Shown piece after piece: positions 16,859 to 26,087 of a stretch of 64,000 bases of DNA. Origin of the DNA: Solwaraspora sp. WMMA2065 (lineage in GTDB: Bacteria > Actinomycetota > Actinomycetes > Mycobacteriales > Micromonosporaceae); assembly GCF_030345075.1 (NCBI RefSeq), contig NZ_CP128361.1, positions 1,984,001-2,048,000 on the forward strand. The letters run 5' to 3'. How positions within the stretch are numbered: position 1 is the stretch's first letter; each line of letters begins with the position of its first letter. The notes under the pieces were generated by a model. It was given only the letters and a program-made list of their open reading frames with translations, had not been told where the DNA came from and did no database searches. Position numbers and translations under genes: made by a program.

Positions 16859-18058
16859 ATGAACGTCACCGCCCGTTGTCTCGGCCTCGGCGTCACCGCC
16901 GCGCTGCTCACCGCCGTCGGGTCCGTGCTCGGCTATCCGGAGCTCGCGCTGCTCGGCACCGCCGGTCTGACGGTGGTCGGCTATGCGGCCGGCTACGCGC
17001 TGTGGCAGCCCCGGCTGTCGGTACGCCGTACCGTCGAACCCGACCGGGTGAACCGCGGCGACGTGTGCACCGTGACGCTGCAGGTCGGCAACCTTCGGCG
17101 CTGGGGCGCGGCGAGCGTCCTCGCCGAGGAACGGTGCGGCCGGCGGTGGATTCCGGTGCCGCTGGCCCGATTGCGCTCCGGCGCCACGACCACGGTGCGC
17201 TATCCGGTACCCACCGATCGCCGGGGCGTGCTCCCGGTCGGCCCGTTGCGGGTGCTCCGGCGCGACCCGTTCGGCCTGGTCGCCGTCGCACGCGCGGACG
17301 GCGAACCGGTCCGGGTATGGGTCCGGCCGCAGATGCATCCACTGCGCGCGGTGCCGGCCGGGATCGCCCGCAGCCTGGACGGCCGGATCGACCGGGTACC
17401 GCACGGCAGCATCACCTTCGACTCCTTACGGGAGTACGTCGTCGGCGACGAACTACGCCGGGTGCACTGGCGGACCAGCGCCCGGATCGGCCAGCTAATG
17501 GTGCGGGAACACGTCGACACCAGTATGCCCCGGCTGGTGGTGCTGCTGGACAACCGGACGGTCGCGTACCACGACCACGCCGACGGGGCGTCGGCGACGT
17601 TCGAGTCGGCCTGTGAGGCGGCGGCGTCGGTGGTCGACGCGGCGACCCGGGCCGACCTTCCGGTGCTGCTGCGGATGGTCGTCGACCAGCCGCCGCCGGA
17701 CGGCACGCCGAGTCGGCACCCGCTGGACCGGCTGGCCGAGGTCACGCTGGCCGGGACCGACCGGCTGACCGGCGAGGACCCGGTCCGACAGGTCTGCGAC
17801 CAGCTGCGCCAGCAACGGCCCGGCGACACGCTGGTCTATCTGGCCGGCACCGGTGATCCGGATGCCGTCGCCCGCATCGGTGCGCTGCGCGCAGTCTTCG
17901 CGATCATTCTGGTCGGCCGGATCACCGGCGCCGTCGACCCGTCGGCAGGCGGGGCACCGGCGCTGGGTGCCCCGACCGGGCTGGCCGGAGTGCTGTTCGT
18001 CGAGGCGGCCGACGGTGTCAGCTTCGCCGCCGGCTGGGATGCGGCAGGTGACCGGTGA
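16859..18058 (+). CDS. DUF58 domain membrane-anchored protein
   Basis: 399 residues. Two N-terminal hydrophobic segments (about 10-50) precede a beta-rich region. The DUF58 signature (FDSLREYVVGDELRRVHWR) sits near residues 185-205 and is followed by a von Willebrand A-like region (PRLVVLLDN). These proteins usually work with the adjacent MoxR ATPase. The last 4 bp overlap the GTG of the transglutaminase-like gene, so the two are translationally coupled. The molecular function of DUF58 is not settled. Confidence 0.9.
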   Translation: MNVTARCLGLGVTAALLTAVGSVLGYPELALLGTAGLTVVGYAAGYALWQPRLSVRRTVEPDRVNRGDVCTVTLQVGNLRRWGAASVLAEERCGRRWIPVPLARLRSGATTTVRYPVPTDRRGVLPVGPLRVLRRDPFGLVAVARADGEPVRVWVRPQMHPLRAVPAGIARSLDGRIDRVPHGSITFDSLREYVVGDELRRVHWRTSARIGQLMVREHVDTSMPRLVVLLDNRTVAYHDHADGASATFESACEAAASVVDAATRADLPVLLRMVVDQPPPDGTPSRHPLDRLAEVTLAGTDRLTGEDPVRQVCDQLRQQRPGDTLVYLAGTGDPDAVARIGALRAVFAIILVGRITGAVDPSAGGAPALGAPTGLAGVLFVEAADGVSFAAGWDAAGDR

Positions 18059-20424
18059 CCGGTGACCGGACGACCGGGCTGGCGCGTCTCGGTGCGGTGG
18101 CGGCGGCGCTGATCGCGATGACCGGGTCAGCCGCGGTCCTGCTCGGCCGAATCTACGACGGGGCGGCGGCCAGCTGGCTGATCGCCGGTGCCGGCGCGGC
18201 GGCGGTGCTGGTCGGCACGTGCGCCCGGCGGCTGCCGAACTGGCAGGTGGCTCCACTGTCCGTCCTGCTGATGGGTGGCTACCTGCTGGCCGCCGGATGG
18301 TGGGCGGCGGACCGGGCGGAGCTGGCCGGCCCGGTGACCCGGCTGCTCGCCGACGCCGCCGCGAACGGGGTTCCCCGGCTGCTGACCGCGATGATCCCGA
18401 TGGAGGCGGTGCCGGACACGGTGGTGGTTCCGGTCGTGGCCAGCTGGCTCGCCGGCTTCACCGCGACCGAGCTCGCGGTGCGGGCCCGGCGCATGCTGCT
18501 CGGCTGCCTGCCGCCGTTGCTGCTGTTCGGCGCGGCGGCGTTCGTGGTCGGGCCGAACGCCGAGCCGGCCCGGTGGCCGGCGCTGCTGTTCGTCGCGGCG
18601 GCGGCGGTCGGGCTGCTGGTCACCGCGGCGCCGGCACCCGCTGCCCGGCGGAGCGGGTCGGCGGCAACGGTCAACCAGCCGTCCGGGCCGCGCAGCGGTG
18701 GCGGTGGTGGCGCGCTGACGACGGTACGGCTGCGGACGGCGGCGGTGTCGTTCGCCGGCGCGGCCACCGTACTGCTGCTGGTGGCGGTGAGCGCCCCGTG
18801 GGTGGTGGCCCGGATCGCGACGACCGACGTCGACCCACGCCGCTACGTCGCACCACCGCAGGTGGAAATCCTCGACGAGAATCCCCTGATCAGGATCTCC
18901 GGTTGGGCACTCAATCCCGATCAGCCGCTGTTCGACCTGCGGGTCGGCGCGTCACCGCCTCCGGCCGTGGACGGGCCGCAAGCCTCCGGGGCCGGCCCGC
19001 GTCCGACCGCAGACGGTGCGCTACGGCTGACTCTGGCCGTGCTGCACGACTACGACGGCGTCACCTGGCGGGTCGGCGGGACCTATCGCAACGCCGGCCG
19101 GGTGCTGCCGCCGGTCGAGGACGCTGCGGCGTCGCGAACCGACGCCTCGTCGACAGACGCAGTACGCCAGGAGATCACCGTGGCCGAGCTGTCCGGCCGG
19201 CTGCTGCCCGCGATCACCGCCCCGGTACGGGTCGACGGCGTCCGGGTGGCCTACGACCGGGCCAGCAGCACCTTGCTGCACCCCGAGGGTCTCACTCCCG
19301 GCGTCACGTACGCCGTCGACTCGGTGCCGCGTCGACCACCGCTGAACGCGCTGACCACCGCAGACGTGCCGGCCGGGGAGTCGGTGGCCCGGACCCTGCG
19401 GGTGGCTGACGGGGTGCCGGCGGAGATCCGTCGGCTCGCCCAGCAGCTCGCCCGGGACAACGGTGCGCCGTACCAGCGGGCGCTGGCCGTCGAGCAGTTC
19501 CTCGCCGACCACTACCAGCTTGTCGCCGACGCGCCGAGCGGGCACGCGTACCCGAATCTGGGTTTCTTCCTCTTCGGGCCGCGCGACGCCGGCGGCCAGC
19601 AGGGCACCTCCGAGCAGTTCGCCGCTGCCTACGCGCTGCTCAGCCGGCTGATGGGGCTACCCACCCGGGTGGTCGTCGGGTTCGTGGTGCCGTCCGGTGA
19701 CGCGACGGTGCACGGCAGGCACGCGGTGGCCTGGCCGGAGGTGCTCTTCTCCGGTGTCGGTTGGGTGCCGTTCGATCCGCTGCCCCGACCGGACAGTACG
19801 CCGCGCCCGATCGAGGAGGAGTTCCGGCCGGCACCGGACGAGCCGACGCCGTCTGTGGCGCCGTCCGTGCTACCGACGGTCGACCCGACGCCGTCGACAC
19901 CGCCCTCGGCGGCCTCCGCACCGCCGGGCGGTCGGCCGTCCGGCTGGCTGCTCGGCGTCGTCGCGGCGACGGTGGCCGGGGCCGGCGCGGCCGGATGGGC
20001 CGGCGTCGTCCTGCTGCTGCGTCGCCGGCTACGCGACCGGCGACTCGACAGCGGCCTGCCCGCGCACCGGGTCTGCGGGGCCTGGCTCGAGGTGGTCGAC
20101 GCGCTCCGGCTGGCTGGTCACCCGGCCGGGGGGCACATGTCCGCCAGCGAGGTGGCCGGACACGGTCGGGAGTTGCCGGACGGTGCGGCACTGCCCCGGC
20201 TCGACCCGCTGGCCGAGCTGGTCAACCTCGCCAGCTTCGCACCGGGGCAGACCGACGACGAGCAGGCCCGGCGCGCCGGTGGCTACGCCACCGTCTGGGT
20301 GGCGGCGCTGCGTGCCCGGCGGCCGTGGTGGCAGCGGGTGATCTGGTCGCTGGACCCCGGTCCACTGCGCTGGGAGCGTCGCCGACGTACAGCCGCCACC
20401 GCGAACACCGCAGTAAACGGTTAG
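18055..20424 (+). CDS. TgpA-like membrane protein with transglutaminase fold (catalytic Cys position is Ser)
   Basis: 789 residues starting with GTG in a GTGA overlap with the DUF58 gene. About six membrane segments fill residues 1-260. An extracytoplasmic region follows with a transglutaminase-like core at about 455-580. The segment GTSEQFAAAYALL has Ser 519 where the family usually shows Cys, while the His (HAVAWPEV) and Asp (PFDPLP) positions are kept. A Pro-rich linker, another membrane segment near 640-660 and a cytoplasmic tail follow. TgpA-type proteins commonly join MoxR and DUF58 partners. With Ser at the nucleophile position it may be a non-catalytic binding module or a weak hydrolase. 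Confidence 0.88.
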   Translation: MTGDRTTGLARLGAVAAALIAMTGSAAVLLGRIYDGAAASWLIAGAGAAAVLVGTCARRLPNWQVAPLSVLLMGGYLLAAGWWAADRAELAGPVTRLLADAAANGVPRLLTAMIPMEAVPDTVVVPVVASWLAGFTATELAVRARRMLLGCLPPLLLFGAAAFVVGPNAEPARWPALLFVAAAAVGLLVTAAPAPAARRSGSAATVNQPSGPRSGGGGGALTTVRLRTAAVSFAGAATVLLLVAVSAPWVVARIATTDVDPRRYVAPPQVEILDENPLIRISGWALNPDQPLFDLRVGASPPPAVDGPQASGAGPRPTADGALRLTLAVLHDYDGVTWRVGGTYRNAGRVLPPVEDAAASRTDASSTDAVRQEITVAELSGRLLPAITAPVRVDGVRVAYDRASSTLLHPEGLTPGVTYAVDSVPRRPPLNALTTADVPAGESVARTLRVADGVPAEIRRLAQQLARDNGAPYQRALAVEQFLADHYQLVADAPSGHAYPNLGFFLFGPRDAGGQQGTSEQFAAAYALLSRLMGLPTRVVVGFVVPSGDATVHGRHAVAWPEVLFSGVGWVPFDPLPRPDSTPRPIEEEFRPAPDEPTPSVAPSVLPTVDPTPSTPPSAASAPPGGRPSGWLLGVVAATVAGAGAAGWAGVVLLLRRRLRDRRLDSGLPAHRVCGAWLEVVDALRLAGHPAGGHMSASEVAGHGRELPDGAALPRLDPLAELVNLASFAPGQTDDEQARRAGGYATVWVAALRARRPWWQRVIWSLDPGPLRWERRRRTAATANTAVNG

Positions 20425-20434
20425 CCTTACCTAA
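20416..20434. promoter_or_regulatory. DtxR/IdeR iron-box-like palindrome
   Basis: Read on the minus strand the 19-mer begins TTAGGTAAGGCTAACC and matches about 15 of 19 positions of the recalled IdeR/DmdR consensus TTAGGTTAGGCTAACCTAA. It overlaps the stop of the transglutaminase-like gene and lies 22 bp before the start of the DUF3159 gene. No independent evidence of iron control is present in the neighbouring genes. Confidence 0.4.
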
Positions 20435-20456
20435 GGACGGCGGCGGAAGGCGGACG

Positions 20457-21113
20457 GTGACCGGTACATCGGACGACACCCAGGCGGAGTCACTGGCGCA
20501 ACTGCTCGGTGGGCGACGAGGCGCCATCGACGCCACGCTGCCAGCAGTGGCGTTCGGCGTCGGATGGGTGGCCGGCGGAGAGTCGATCTGGGTCGGCGTG
20601 TGCTGCGCGGTCACGGTCGGCGTGGTGATCGCCGGGGTACGCCTACGGCGTGGTGATCGACCCCGGTCGGTGCTGATCGGGCTGCTCGCCGTCTGCGTCG
20701 CCGCGGTGATCGCGCTACGCACCGGGCGGGCGTCCGACTTCTTCCTGGTGCAGCTGCTGTCGAACGCGGCGAGCGCACTGGCCTGGGCGTTCAGCATCGT
20801 CGTCCGGCGGCCGCTGCTCGGCGTGGTAGTGGGAGCGGTGCTGGGTCAACGGACCGGGTGGCGCCGGGATCCGGCGCTGCTGCGGGCGTACGGCCGGGCC
20901 AGCTGGGTCTGGGTCGGGCAGTACGTGACCCGGGTGGCCGTCTTCGTCCCGCTCTATCTCGCCGACCAGGCGATGGCGCTGGCAGCCTTACGGGTCGCGC
21001 TAGCCTGGCCGCTGGTCGCCGCCTGCCTGGCGGTGAGCTGGTGGGTGCTCCGCCGGTCGCTTCCGGCCGGGCACCCGGGGATACGCCGTCCGGTACCGGC
21101 CGACCTACGGTGA
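20457..21113 (+). CDS. DUF3159 family membrane protein
   Basis: 218 residues from GTG 20457 with GGAAGG 8-9 nt upstream. Five to six hydrophobic segments and the pattern LGGRRGAIDATLPAVAF near the N-terminus, with VVRRPLLG and FVPLYLADQA later, fit the actinobacterial DUF3159 family. The role is unknown. It sits 32 bp behind the envelope operon and may be cotranscribed with it or driven separately from the iron-box-like site. Confidence 0.85.
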   Translation: MTGTSDDTQAESLAQLLGGRRGAIDATLPAVAFGVGWVAGGESIWVGVCCAVTVGVVIAGVRLRRGDRPRSVLIGLLAVCVAAVIALRTGRASDFFLVQLLSNAASALAWAFSIVVRRPLLGVVVGAVLGQRTGWRRDPALLRAYGRASWVWVGQYVTRVAVFVPLYLADQAMALAALRVALAWPLVAACLAVSWWVLRRSLPAGHPGIRRPVPADLR

Positions 21114-21206
21114 CGAATCGGCCTCCCGTACGACCCGGGCCGGTGCTGATGTGACTAGAGTGACACGCTGTCCCGACCGCATCCGCACAAGGAGGCAGGC
21201 GTTCCC

Positions 21207-22226
21207 GTGGCCGAGAAACCTGCTGACTCCGCTCGCGGCGCCAGACGCAGCGACTCCGCTGCGGACGGTGCCCTCACGCAGCCGACCGTCGAGCTGAAGG
21301 CCCTGCCTGGCGGTCGGCCGCCGGGCCCGGCGGTTCCGGACGCACCGACGGTCGAGCAGCCAACGGTCGAGCAGCCAATCGTCCAGCTATCGGCCGACGC
21401 GAACCGCTCGGCCGACGCGTTCGACGAACCGACGGTCGAGCAGCCGGTGGTACGCCCCGCAGCCGTCCGACCCGCGGCCGCCGCTGTCGCGGGCCTGACC
21501 GCCGCCCCGGCACAACCACCGACGGGACCGGCCGGCACCGCATCTGGACCGGCAGCGACCGCGCCGGCACCGTCCCGGAGCGCGCCACCGGACGAGCCGG
21601 ACCGGTTCATCGCGCTGGCCCGCCGGTACGGCTGGGTGGTGGCCGCCGGTTCGGTCGCCGCAGTGGCGCTGCTGTGCTCGGCGCCGTTCGTCTCCGGAAA
21701 CGGACTGTTGTGGAACCCGGCGAGTTCGACAGGCTCGCCGACCACCCCCACCGCGACCCCGGAAAGCGCCCCTACCGCGACGGTCACGGCCGAGGTCACC
21801 GACACCTCGCCGGCCGCCGGCGACAACGGGGAGTCACCCGAGGTGCGCCAGGCCGACCCGCCGGCCGTGCCCCCCGAGCAGCCCGCGTCGGACCCGGCTC
21901 CTCCCCCGCCCCCATCGGACGACCCGCCGGCGTCCAGCGCCGCACCGCCGGGCGGCGGCGAGCCGGTGCTGCTCGGCCCGGACAACAGCGACGATCTCCG
22001 TGGCATGCTGGACAGTTACTGCAAGCAGGAGCACGGCGGCGGGTGGATGGCGTGGCCGCGCGAGTGGCCGGGCAACGGCACCGAATGGGAGTGCGTCCGG
22101 CCGTGGACCCCTCATGACCGAGACCTCGACGTCCGACGCGCCTGCGCCAGTCGATACGGCGAGCCGGTCGTCGCCGAGGCCGGCAGTCGTCGGGACGCGT
22201 ACAGCTGGCGGTGCTACCGGGGCTGA
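21207..22226 (+). CDS. Pro/Thr-rich single-pass protein with a conserved Cys/Trp-rich C-terminus
   Basis: 339 residues from GTG 21207, with AAGGAGG 11 nt upstream and a -10-like TAGAGT at 21156-21161. Residues 1-130 are low complexity with PTVEQP repeats. One membrane segment lies at about 145-165, then an extracellular Pro/Ser-rich stretch. A compact end domain (about 265-339) carries three Cys and several Trp (YCKQEHGGGWMAWPREW; WECVRPW; RRACASRYGE; WRCYRG). No enzyme signature was recognised, and no function is proposed beyond a surface-exposed module. Confidence 0.7.
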   Translation: MAEKPADSARGARRSDSAADGALTQPTVELKALPGGRPPGPAVPDAPTVEQPTVEQPIVQLSADANRSADAFDEPTVEQPVVRPAAVRPAAAAVAGLTAAPAQPPTGPAGTASGPAATAPAPSRSAPPDEPDRFIALARRYGWVVAAGSVAAVALLCSAPFVSGNGLLWNPASSTGSPTTPTATPESAPTATVTAEVTDTSPAAGDNGESPEVRQADPPAVPPEQPASDPAPPPPPSDDPPASSAAPPGGGEPVLLGPDNSDDLRGMLDSYCKQEHGGGWMAWPREWPGNGTEWECVRPWTPHDRDLDVRRACASRYGEPVVAEAGSRRDAYSWRCYRG

Positions 22227-22249
22227 CGTCAGCCGACGAACACAAGGAT

Positions 22250-22301
22250 GTGGTGGGCCGACCGGGATCGCTGCGTTGGCCAATCCCGGCCGACCCACCA
22301 C
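22250..22301. terminator. Strong hairpin after the Pro/Thr-rich gene
   Basis: Arms 22250-22268 and 22283-22301 pair over 19 bp with two mismatches around a 14-nt loop, 24 bp after the stop at 22226. It could terminate the plus-strand gene and, being symmetric, act in both directions. Confidence 0.6.
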
Positions 22302-22421
22302 GGGCGGGCCTGACCGTGGGTATCAGGCCGTCTGCGGAGGTTCGGCGCCGTCAGGCGGTGCCGGACCGTTTGGTGGGGCGGCGGTACGTAGGTGTTGGTT
22401 CAGGTGATGGATCGCGGTGGA

Positions 22422-22461
22422 GGTGTCCGGGTGGGCGGGGCCGGCCGCCCACCCGGACACC
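22422..22461 (-). terminator. Perfect 17-bp hairpin immediately after the GH48 gene
   Basis: Arms 22422-22438 and 22445-22461 form a perfect GC-rich 17-bp stem with a 6-nt loop, starting 4 nt beyond the GH48 stop. No U-run follows, as is common in actinomycetes. Confidence 0.75.
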
Positions 22462-22465
22462 GGTC

Positions 22466-25375
22466 TCAGTTGTTCGGGAACAGGTGACCGAAGTCGGCGT
22501 AGGCCATCGCCAGGTCAGCCTGTGCCCAGAACCGGTGGTAGCGGAACTCCGGCTCCGGCCCACCGTTGAGGTACGCCTCAACCTTCGGCCAGTCCGGGTC
22601 GTCCAGGTAGAACGACCTGATGTCCAGGAAGCTCGCGCCCGGCTCGATCGTGTCGCCGTTGGGCATGGTGCCCGACCAGCCGTTCGGGATGTACAGACCC
22701 TGCCCGGTGGAGGCGTTGTAGACGTCGTCGAAGCGACGGTAGTCACCTCTCGTCTCCACGGTGGAGGAGCCCTGCGCGTCGGCGTTGGCGTACAACGCGT
22801 CCAGCAGGCCCTTGGCGGTGTCGCGGGCCTCGGTGTCGCCGGAGGCGGCCGCGTACCACATCAGGGTCCGGGCGTAGGCCGAGGCCACGCCGACATCCTG
22901 ACCGGTACCGACGACCTCGACGTGCAGGTTGTTGTTGGCACCGGGGTTGCTCGGGTTCCAGGTGTCCGGCGCGCCGGTCCACTCCATGGTCGACGGGATC
23001 GCAAAGTCCCCGCCGGTGCCGATCTCGGTGTGCGAGATGGCCCACGGCACCCACTTGTCGAGGATCTGCTTGGCCCGGGCGTCGCCGGTCACGTAGTAGA
23101 CCTCGGCCACCCGCTGCAGCGACCAGACCTGCATGCCGAACCACTCGTTGCTGCCCGGGTCGTGGTAGACCGGGTGCTCCGTGTAGTACATGCCGTAGAA
23201 GGTCGGGGTGCCCGACGGAGGCTGGGCGTAGGAGCCGTTCCAGCTGTTGGTGGCACCGCCGGCGATGGCACCTTCAGCGGACTGCAGCCACTGGTAGAAC
23301 TCCATCTGCCGGTCGAAGCTCTCGGTCCAGTCCTGCACCGCGGTGGCGCCGCGCGGCCGCAGCTCCGGCACGTTGGTCAGCGCCCAGGCGGCGAACGGGT
23401 TCTGGTAGCCGAAGTGGTTGTGGCTGGAGCCGATCCGCCACGACCAGGCCGCCGAGGTGTCGGTGGCGCCACCCCAGGCGTAGTACCAGGACATCAGGTA
23501 GTGCGCGGAGTCCTTACCGGTACCGGCCGGGCAGCTGGATGGGCCGACACAGTTGCCGATCCGCTTGAAGTACTTGTCGAACATCGCGTAGCGCAGGTAG
23601 TCGCCCATCCGGGCGGCTTTCGCGACGGTGGCCGCGACCGCGCTCTCGTTGCCCTGCTCCTCGGCCCAGACCAGCGCCCAGTAGGCCGCCTGAATGGCGC
23701 GGGCGTCGGCATCCGGGGCGTTGGTGTACTTCCACTGCGACGCCGGGGCGTTGTCCTCGGCGATGAACAGGTCCAGGTAGCCGTTCGGGCCGCCGTGCGC
23801 TTTGGTGTCGCAGGATGGCTGCGGGACGGTCTCCCAGACCGACTCCTGCGGGCCGCGCTGGAAGGTGTTGATGTACGCGGGTCGGGTGGTGCCGTCACCG
23901 CAGCGGCCGTAGCCGTAGACGTTGTCCACGTCGAGCAGCCAGTGCATGCCGTAGATCTCGCCGGTGCCGTACGCCGACTGCAGCTCGTTGCGCAGCGGAT
24001 CGGTGCCGACCGGAACGTTCTGGTTCAGCCGCGACGGGTACTGGTCGGGGCGCAGGTACTCCGCAGCGTACTGCGGGGTGCCGGGGACACCCGCGGTCGG
24101 CTGGTCGGCGGTGCCCGGGATGATGTACCGCTCCATCACGGTCCACGCGTTGTTGAACGGCGCCCAGTTCTCGGTGACCCGGCCGTAGTTGGCCTCCAGC
24201 CAGATCCAGAAGCTGAAAGCTTCGGAGGTGGTTTCGTGGCCGTGGTCCGGGGCCTCGACGATCAGTGTCTCAATGGAGTGGTAGGGCACGCCCTCGGGGC
24301 TGAAGTAACCCGAGTTCTTGATCTTTCCGTACTGCTCCAGGAAGCGCTCGATGTACTCGTTGTCGCCGCCGGGCGAGTCGTTGTCGATCTCGGTGACCAC
24401 GATGGCCAGTGGCGCCAGGCCACTCGCCGTGGCGGTGATCGTGGCCGTGCCGCTGACCGTGTCGCTGTCCTCGGCGGCCGACACGGTGACCGTCGCCCCG
24501 GTGTTCCAGTTGCTCGGGGTGAGGGTGACCGACGACGGCGACCGGGTGATGCTGTTGTCGCCGGAGATCGCAAGGCTGACCGGCAGATTACCGCTCGGCG
24601 CCGAGCTCAACCGCAGGTTGAAGCTGCTGCTGCCGCCCTCGTTGACACTCACCGACGACGGGGTGGCGATCAGACTCGGTCCAGAGGCCGGACTGACGGT
24701 GAACGCCCGCTCGGCGGTGGCGCTGGCGCCGGCGTTGTCGTACGCCCGGGCCTGCACGGTGTAGCTGCCTGCGGGCAGGTCCTCCATGACGTACTGGTAC
24801 GGGCTGGTCGTGTCGGTGTTGACCAGCAGCCCGTTGCGGTAGAACTCGACCCGGTCGACGGTGCCGTCGGCGTCGCTGGCGGTCGCGGTCAGCGGGACGT
24901 CGGCCGGCGCGATGAACGGCCCCGACGGCACCGTCAAACCGACCGTGGGCGGTTGGTTCTCCGACGCGCCGTTACAGGTCACACCGTTGATGGAGAACGA
25001 GGTCGGCCGGGGGTTGGAGCCGGTGTGCGAGCCGTTGAAGCCGATGTTGGTTGACTGACCGGTGGCCAGATTGCCGTTCCAGGCGGCGTTGGTCGCGGTC
25101 ACCACGTTGCCGGACTGGGTCCAGTTGGCCGACCAGCCCTGGGTGACCCGCTGGCCGCCCGGGAACGTGAAGCGCAGGGTCCACCCGGTGAGCGGATCAC
25201 CGAGGTTCTCGATGGTCACGTTGGCGGTGAAGCCGTTGTTCCAGTCGTTGGTCGAATAGACGACGTCGCAGGCGGTGGCCGCGTTGGCGACGCCGGGGAC
25301 GGCGGCGACACCTCCGACGACCATCACGCCAGCGGCGAGCATTGCCAGCCGCTGTCTCGTCGCGGTCAATCTCAT
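22466..25375 (-). CDS. Secreted GH48 reducing-end cellobiohydrolase with CBM2
   Basis: 969 residues from ATG 25375, chosen because CGAGGAG precedes it; an upstream frame start at 25420 lacks a good site. The signal peptide ends near VANAATAC. A CBM2-type cellulose-binding domain (about 35-135, with WNNGFTANVTIENLG and GWTLRFTFPGGQ) is followed by an Ig/PKD-like domain (about 140-225) and a Calx-beta-like domain (about 230-325). The GH48 catalytic domain runs from about 335 to the end. The family motif HETTSEAFSFWIW contains Glu 381, the expected general acid. GH48 enzymes release cellobiose from cellulose reducing ends outside the cell. The cellobiose product fits the divergent GH1 gene. Control by CebR is suggested by an operator inside its probable promoter. 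Confidence 0.96.
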   Translation of the reverse strand: MRLTATRQRLAMLAAGVMVVGGVAAVPGVANAATACDVVYSTNDWNNGFTANVTIENLGDPLTGWTLRFTFPGGQRVTQGWSANWTQSGNVVTATNAAWNGNLATGQSTNIGFNGSHTGSNPRPTSFSINGVTCNGASENQPPTVGLTVPSGPFIAPADVPLTATASDADGTVDRVEFYRNGLLVNTDTTSPYQYVMEDLPAGSYTVQARAYDNAGASATAERAFTVSPASGPSLIATPSSVSVNEGGSSSFNLRLSSAPSGNLPVSLAISGDNSITRSPSSVTLTPSNWNTGATVTVSAAEDSDTVSGTATITATASGLAPLAIVVTEIDNDSPGGDNEYIERFLEQYGKIKNSGYFSPEGVPYHSIETLIVEAPDHGHETTSEAFSFWIWLEANYGRVTENWAPFNNAWTVMERYIIPGTADQPTAGVPGTPQYAAEYLRPDQYPSRLNQNVPVGTDPLRNELQSAYGTGEIYGMHWLLDVDNVYGYGRCGDGTTRPAYINTFQRGPQESVWETVPQPSCDTKAHGGPNGYLDLFIAEDNAPASQWKYTNAPDADARAIQAAYWALVWAEEQGNESAVAATVAKAARMGDYLRYAMFDKYFKRIGNCVGPSSCPAGTGKDSAHYLMSWYYAWGGATDTSAAWSWRIGSSHNHFGYQNPFAAWALTNVPELRPRGATAVQDWTESFDRQMEFYQWLQSAEGAIAGGATNSWNGSYAQPPSGTPTFYGMYYTEHPVYHDPGSNEWFGMQVWSLQRVAEVYYVTGDARAKQILDKWVPWAISHTEIGTGGDFAIPSTMEWTGAPDTWNPSNPGANNNLHVEVVGTGQDVGVASAYARTLMWYAAASGDTEARDTAKGLLDALYANADAQGSSTVETRGDYRRFDDVYNASTGQGLYIPNGWSGTMPNGDTIEPGASFLDIRSFYLDDPDWPKVEAYLNGGPEPEFRYHRFWAQADLAMAYADFGHLFPNN

Positions 25376-25642
25376 GTGCGGGGTTCTCCTCGCGAACCAG
25401 GCCGAGGCAGTGAGGTACACCTCGGCTTGGCGCCTTGGGCGCGGTGGGCGATGTCGTGGAGCAGCGCGTCGGACGCCAGGCGCCGGATGGGTGTGACCCG
25501 TCCCGGACCGGGGTCTGCATACGACGGAGAGCGCCGGACCGGCGGCTCCGGTTCACTGCGTGGCGCCGTACCGACACGGGGTCGGATGCCCTCGGCTGCC
25601 GCTGTCGCGTGGTCTGTTGGCTCCCACCTGCGATGGTCGACA

Positions 25643-25670
25643 GTGTTACATGGGAGCGCTCCCGCAGCAA
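25643..25670 (-). promoter_or_regulatory. GH48 promoter with CebR-like operator between -35 and -10
   Basis: Read on the minus strand, TTGCTG (25670-25665) and TAACAC (25648-25643) are separated by 16 nt that contain TGGGAGCGCTCCCG (plus strand 25651-25664). This matches the known CebR box TGGGAGCGCTCCCA at 13 of 14 positions. Repressor binding would block RNA polymerase directly. Initiation here implies a leader of about 260 nt. Confidence 0.7.
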
Positions 25671-25842
25671 GTGGCAACCTTTGACAACCCACCGGAGAAC
25701 CCAGACGAACCCGCATTGAGCAGGGAATTCATCAGCGATGGTCGGGCGCGGCCGGACTCACTCACGCCACCAACATGTTTCGATCTCGTTTTGGGTCTTT
25801 CACAAACCCGTGACGGAGACTACAGTCCAGAACCAACGTCGA

Positions 25843-25856
25843 TGGGAGCGCTTCCA
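25843..25856. promoter_or_regulatory. Second CebR-like operator
   Basis: TGGGAGCGCTTCCA matches 13 of 14 positions of the CebR box and lies inside a longer near-palindrome, CGATGGGAGCGCTTCCATCG (25840-25859). It is about 440 bp before the GH1 start and 190 bp from the first box, so it may serve the GH1 direction or allow looping. Confidence 0.65.
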
Positions 25857-25970
25857 TCGATGGATGTTGCAACACGTGAGAGTACACCGTACCTGCCGTG
25901 CCCCGCCGCCCCGGTGGAGCACACCACTACCGGTCGTACAGCTGGTGGCGGGCCAGCCCGGACTCCGCCG

Positions 25971-26085
25971 GCAGCTGCAGACACCACCCGGGAGAGGAGG
26001 TGGATCCAGAGCCACTCGCGTGGCCCGGCTCCCGCGCGTCACGCACGACCTGGACGCCAAACCGCTCGTGCGTGAAAGCAACTGA
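25971..26085 (+). pseudogene. Possible remnant of a LacI-family (CebR-like) repressor C-terminus
   Basis: The last codons before a TGA at 26083-26085 read RVTHDLDAKPLVRESN, resembling the LVVRES ending of LacI-family repressors. A neighbouring frame just upstream reads GEEVDPEP, a sequence type often found there. A terminator-like hairpin follows 2 nt after the stop, as after a real gene. No intact upstream coding sequence or HTH was found. This is an inference from short motifs. Confidence 0.3.
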
Positions 26086-26087
26086 TG

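Noticed and set aside
22211-25054. 947-codon plus-strand frame over the GH48 gene
   Set aside because: Shadow; it also crosses two terminator hairpins.
25738-26085. 115-codon plus-strand frame taken as an intact gene
   Set aside because: Only its last ~16 codons resemble a known family end; the rest has no coding character, so it is listed as a possible remnant.
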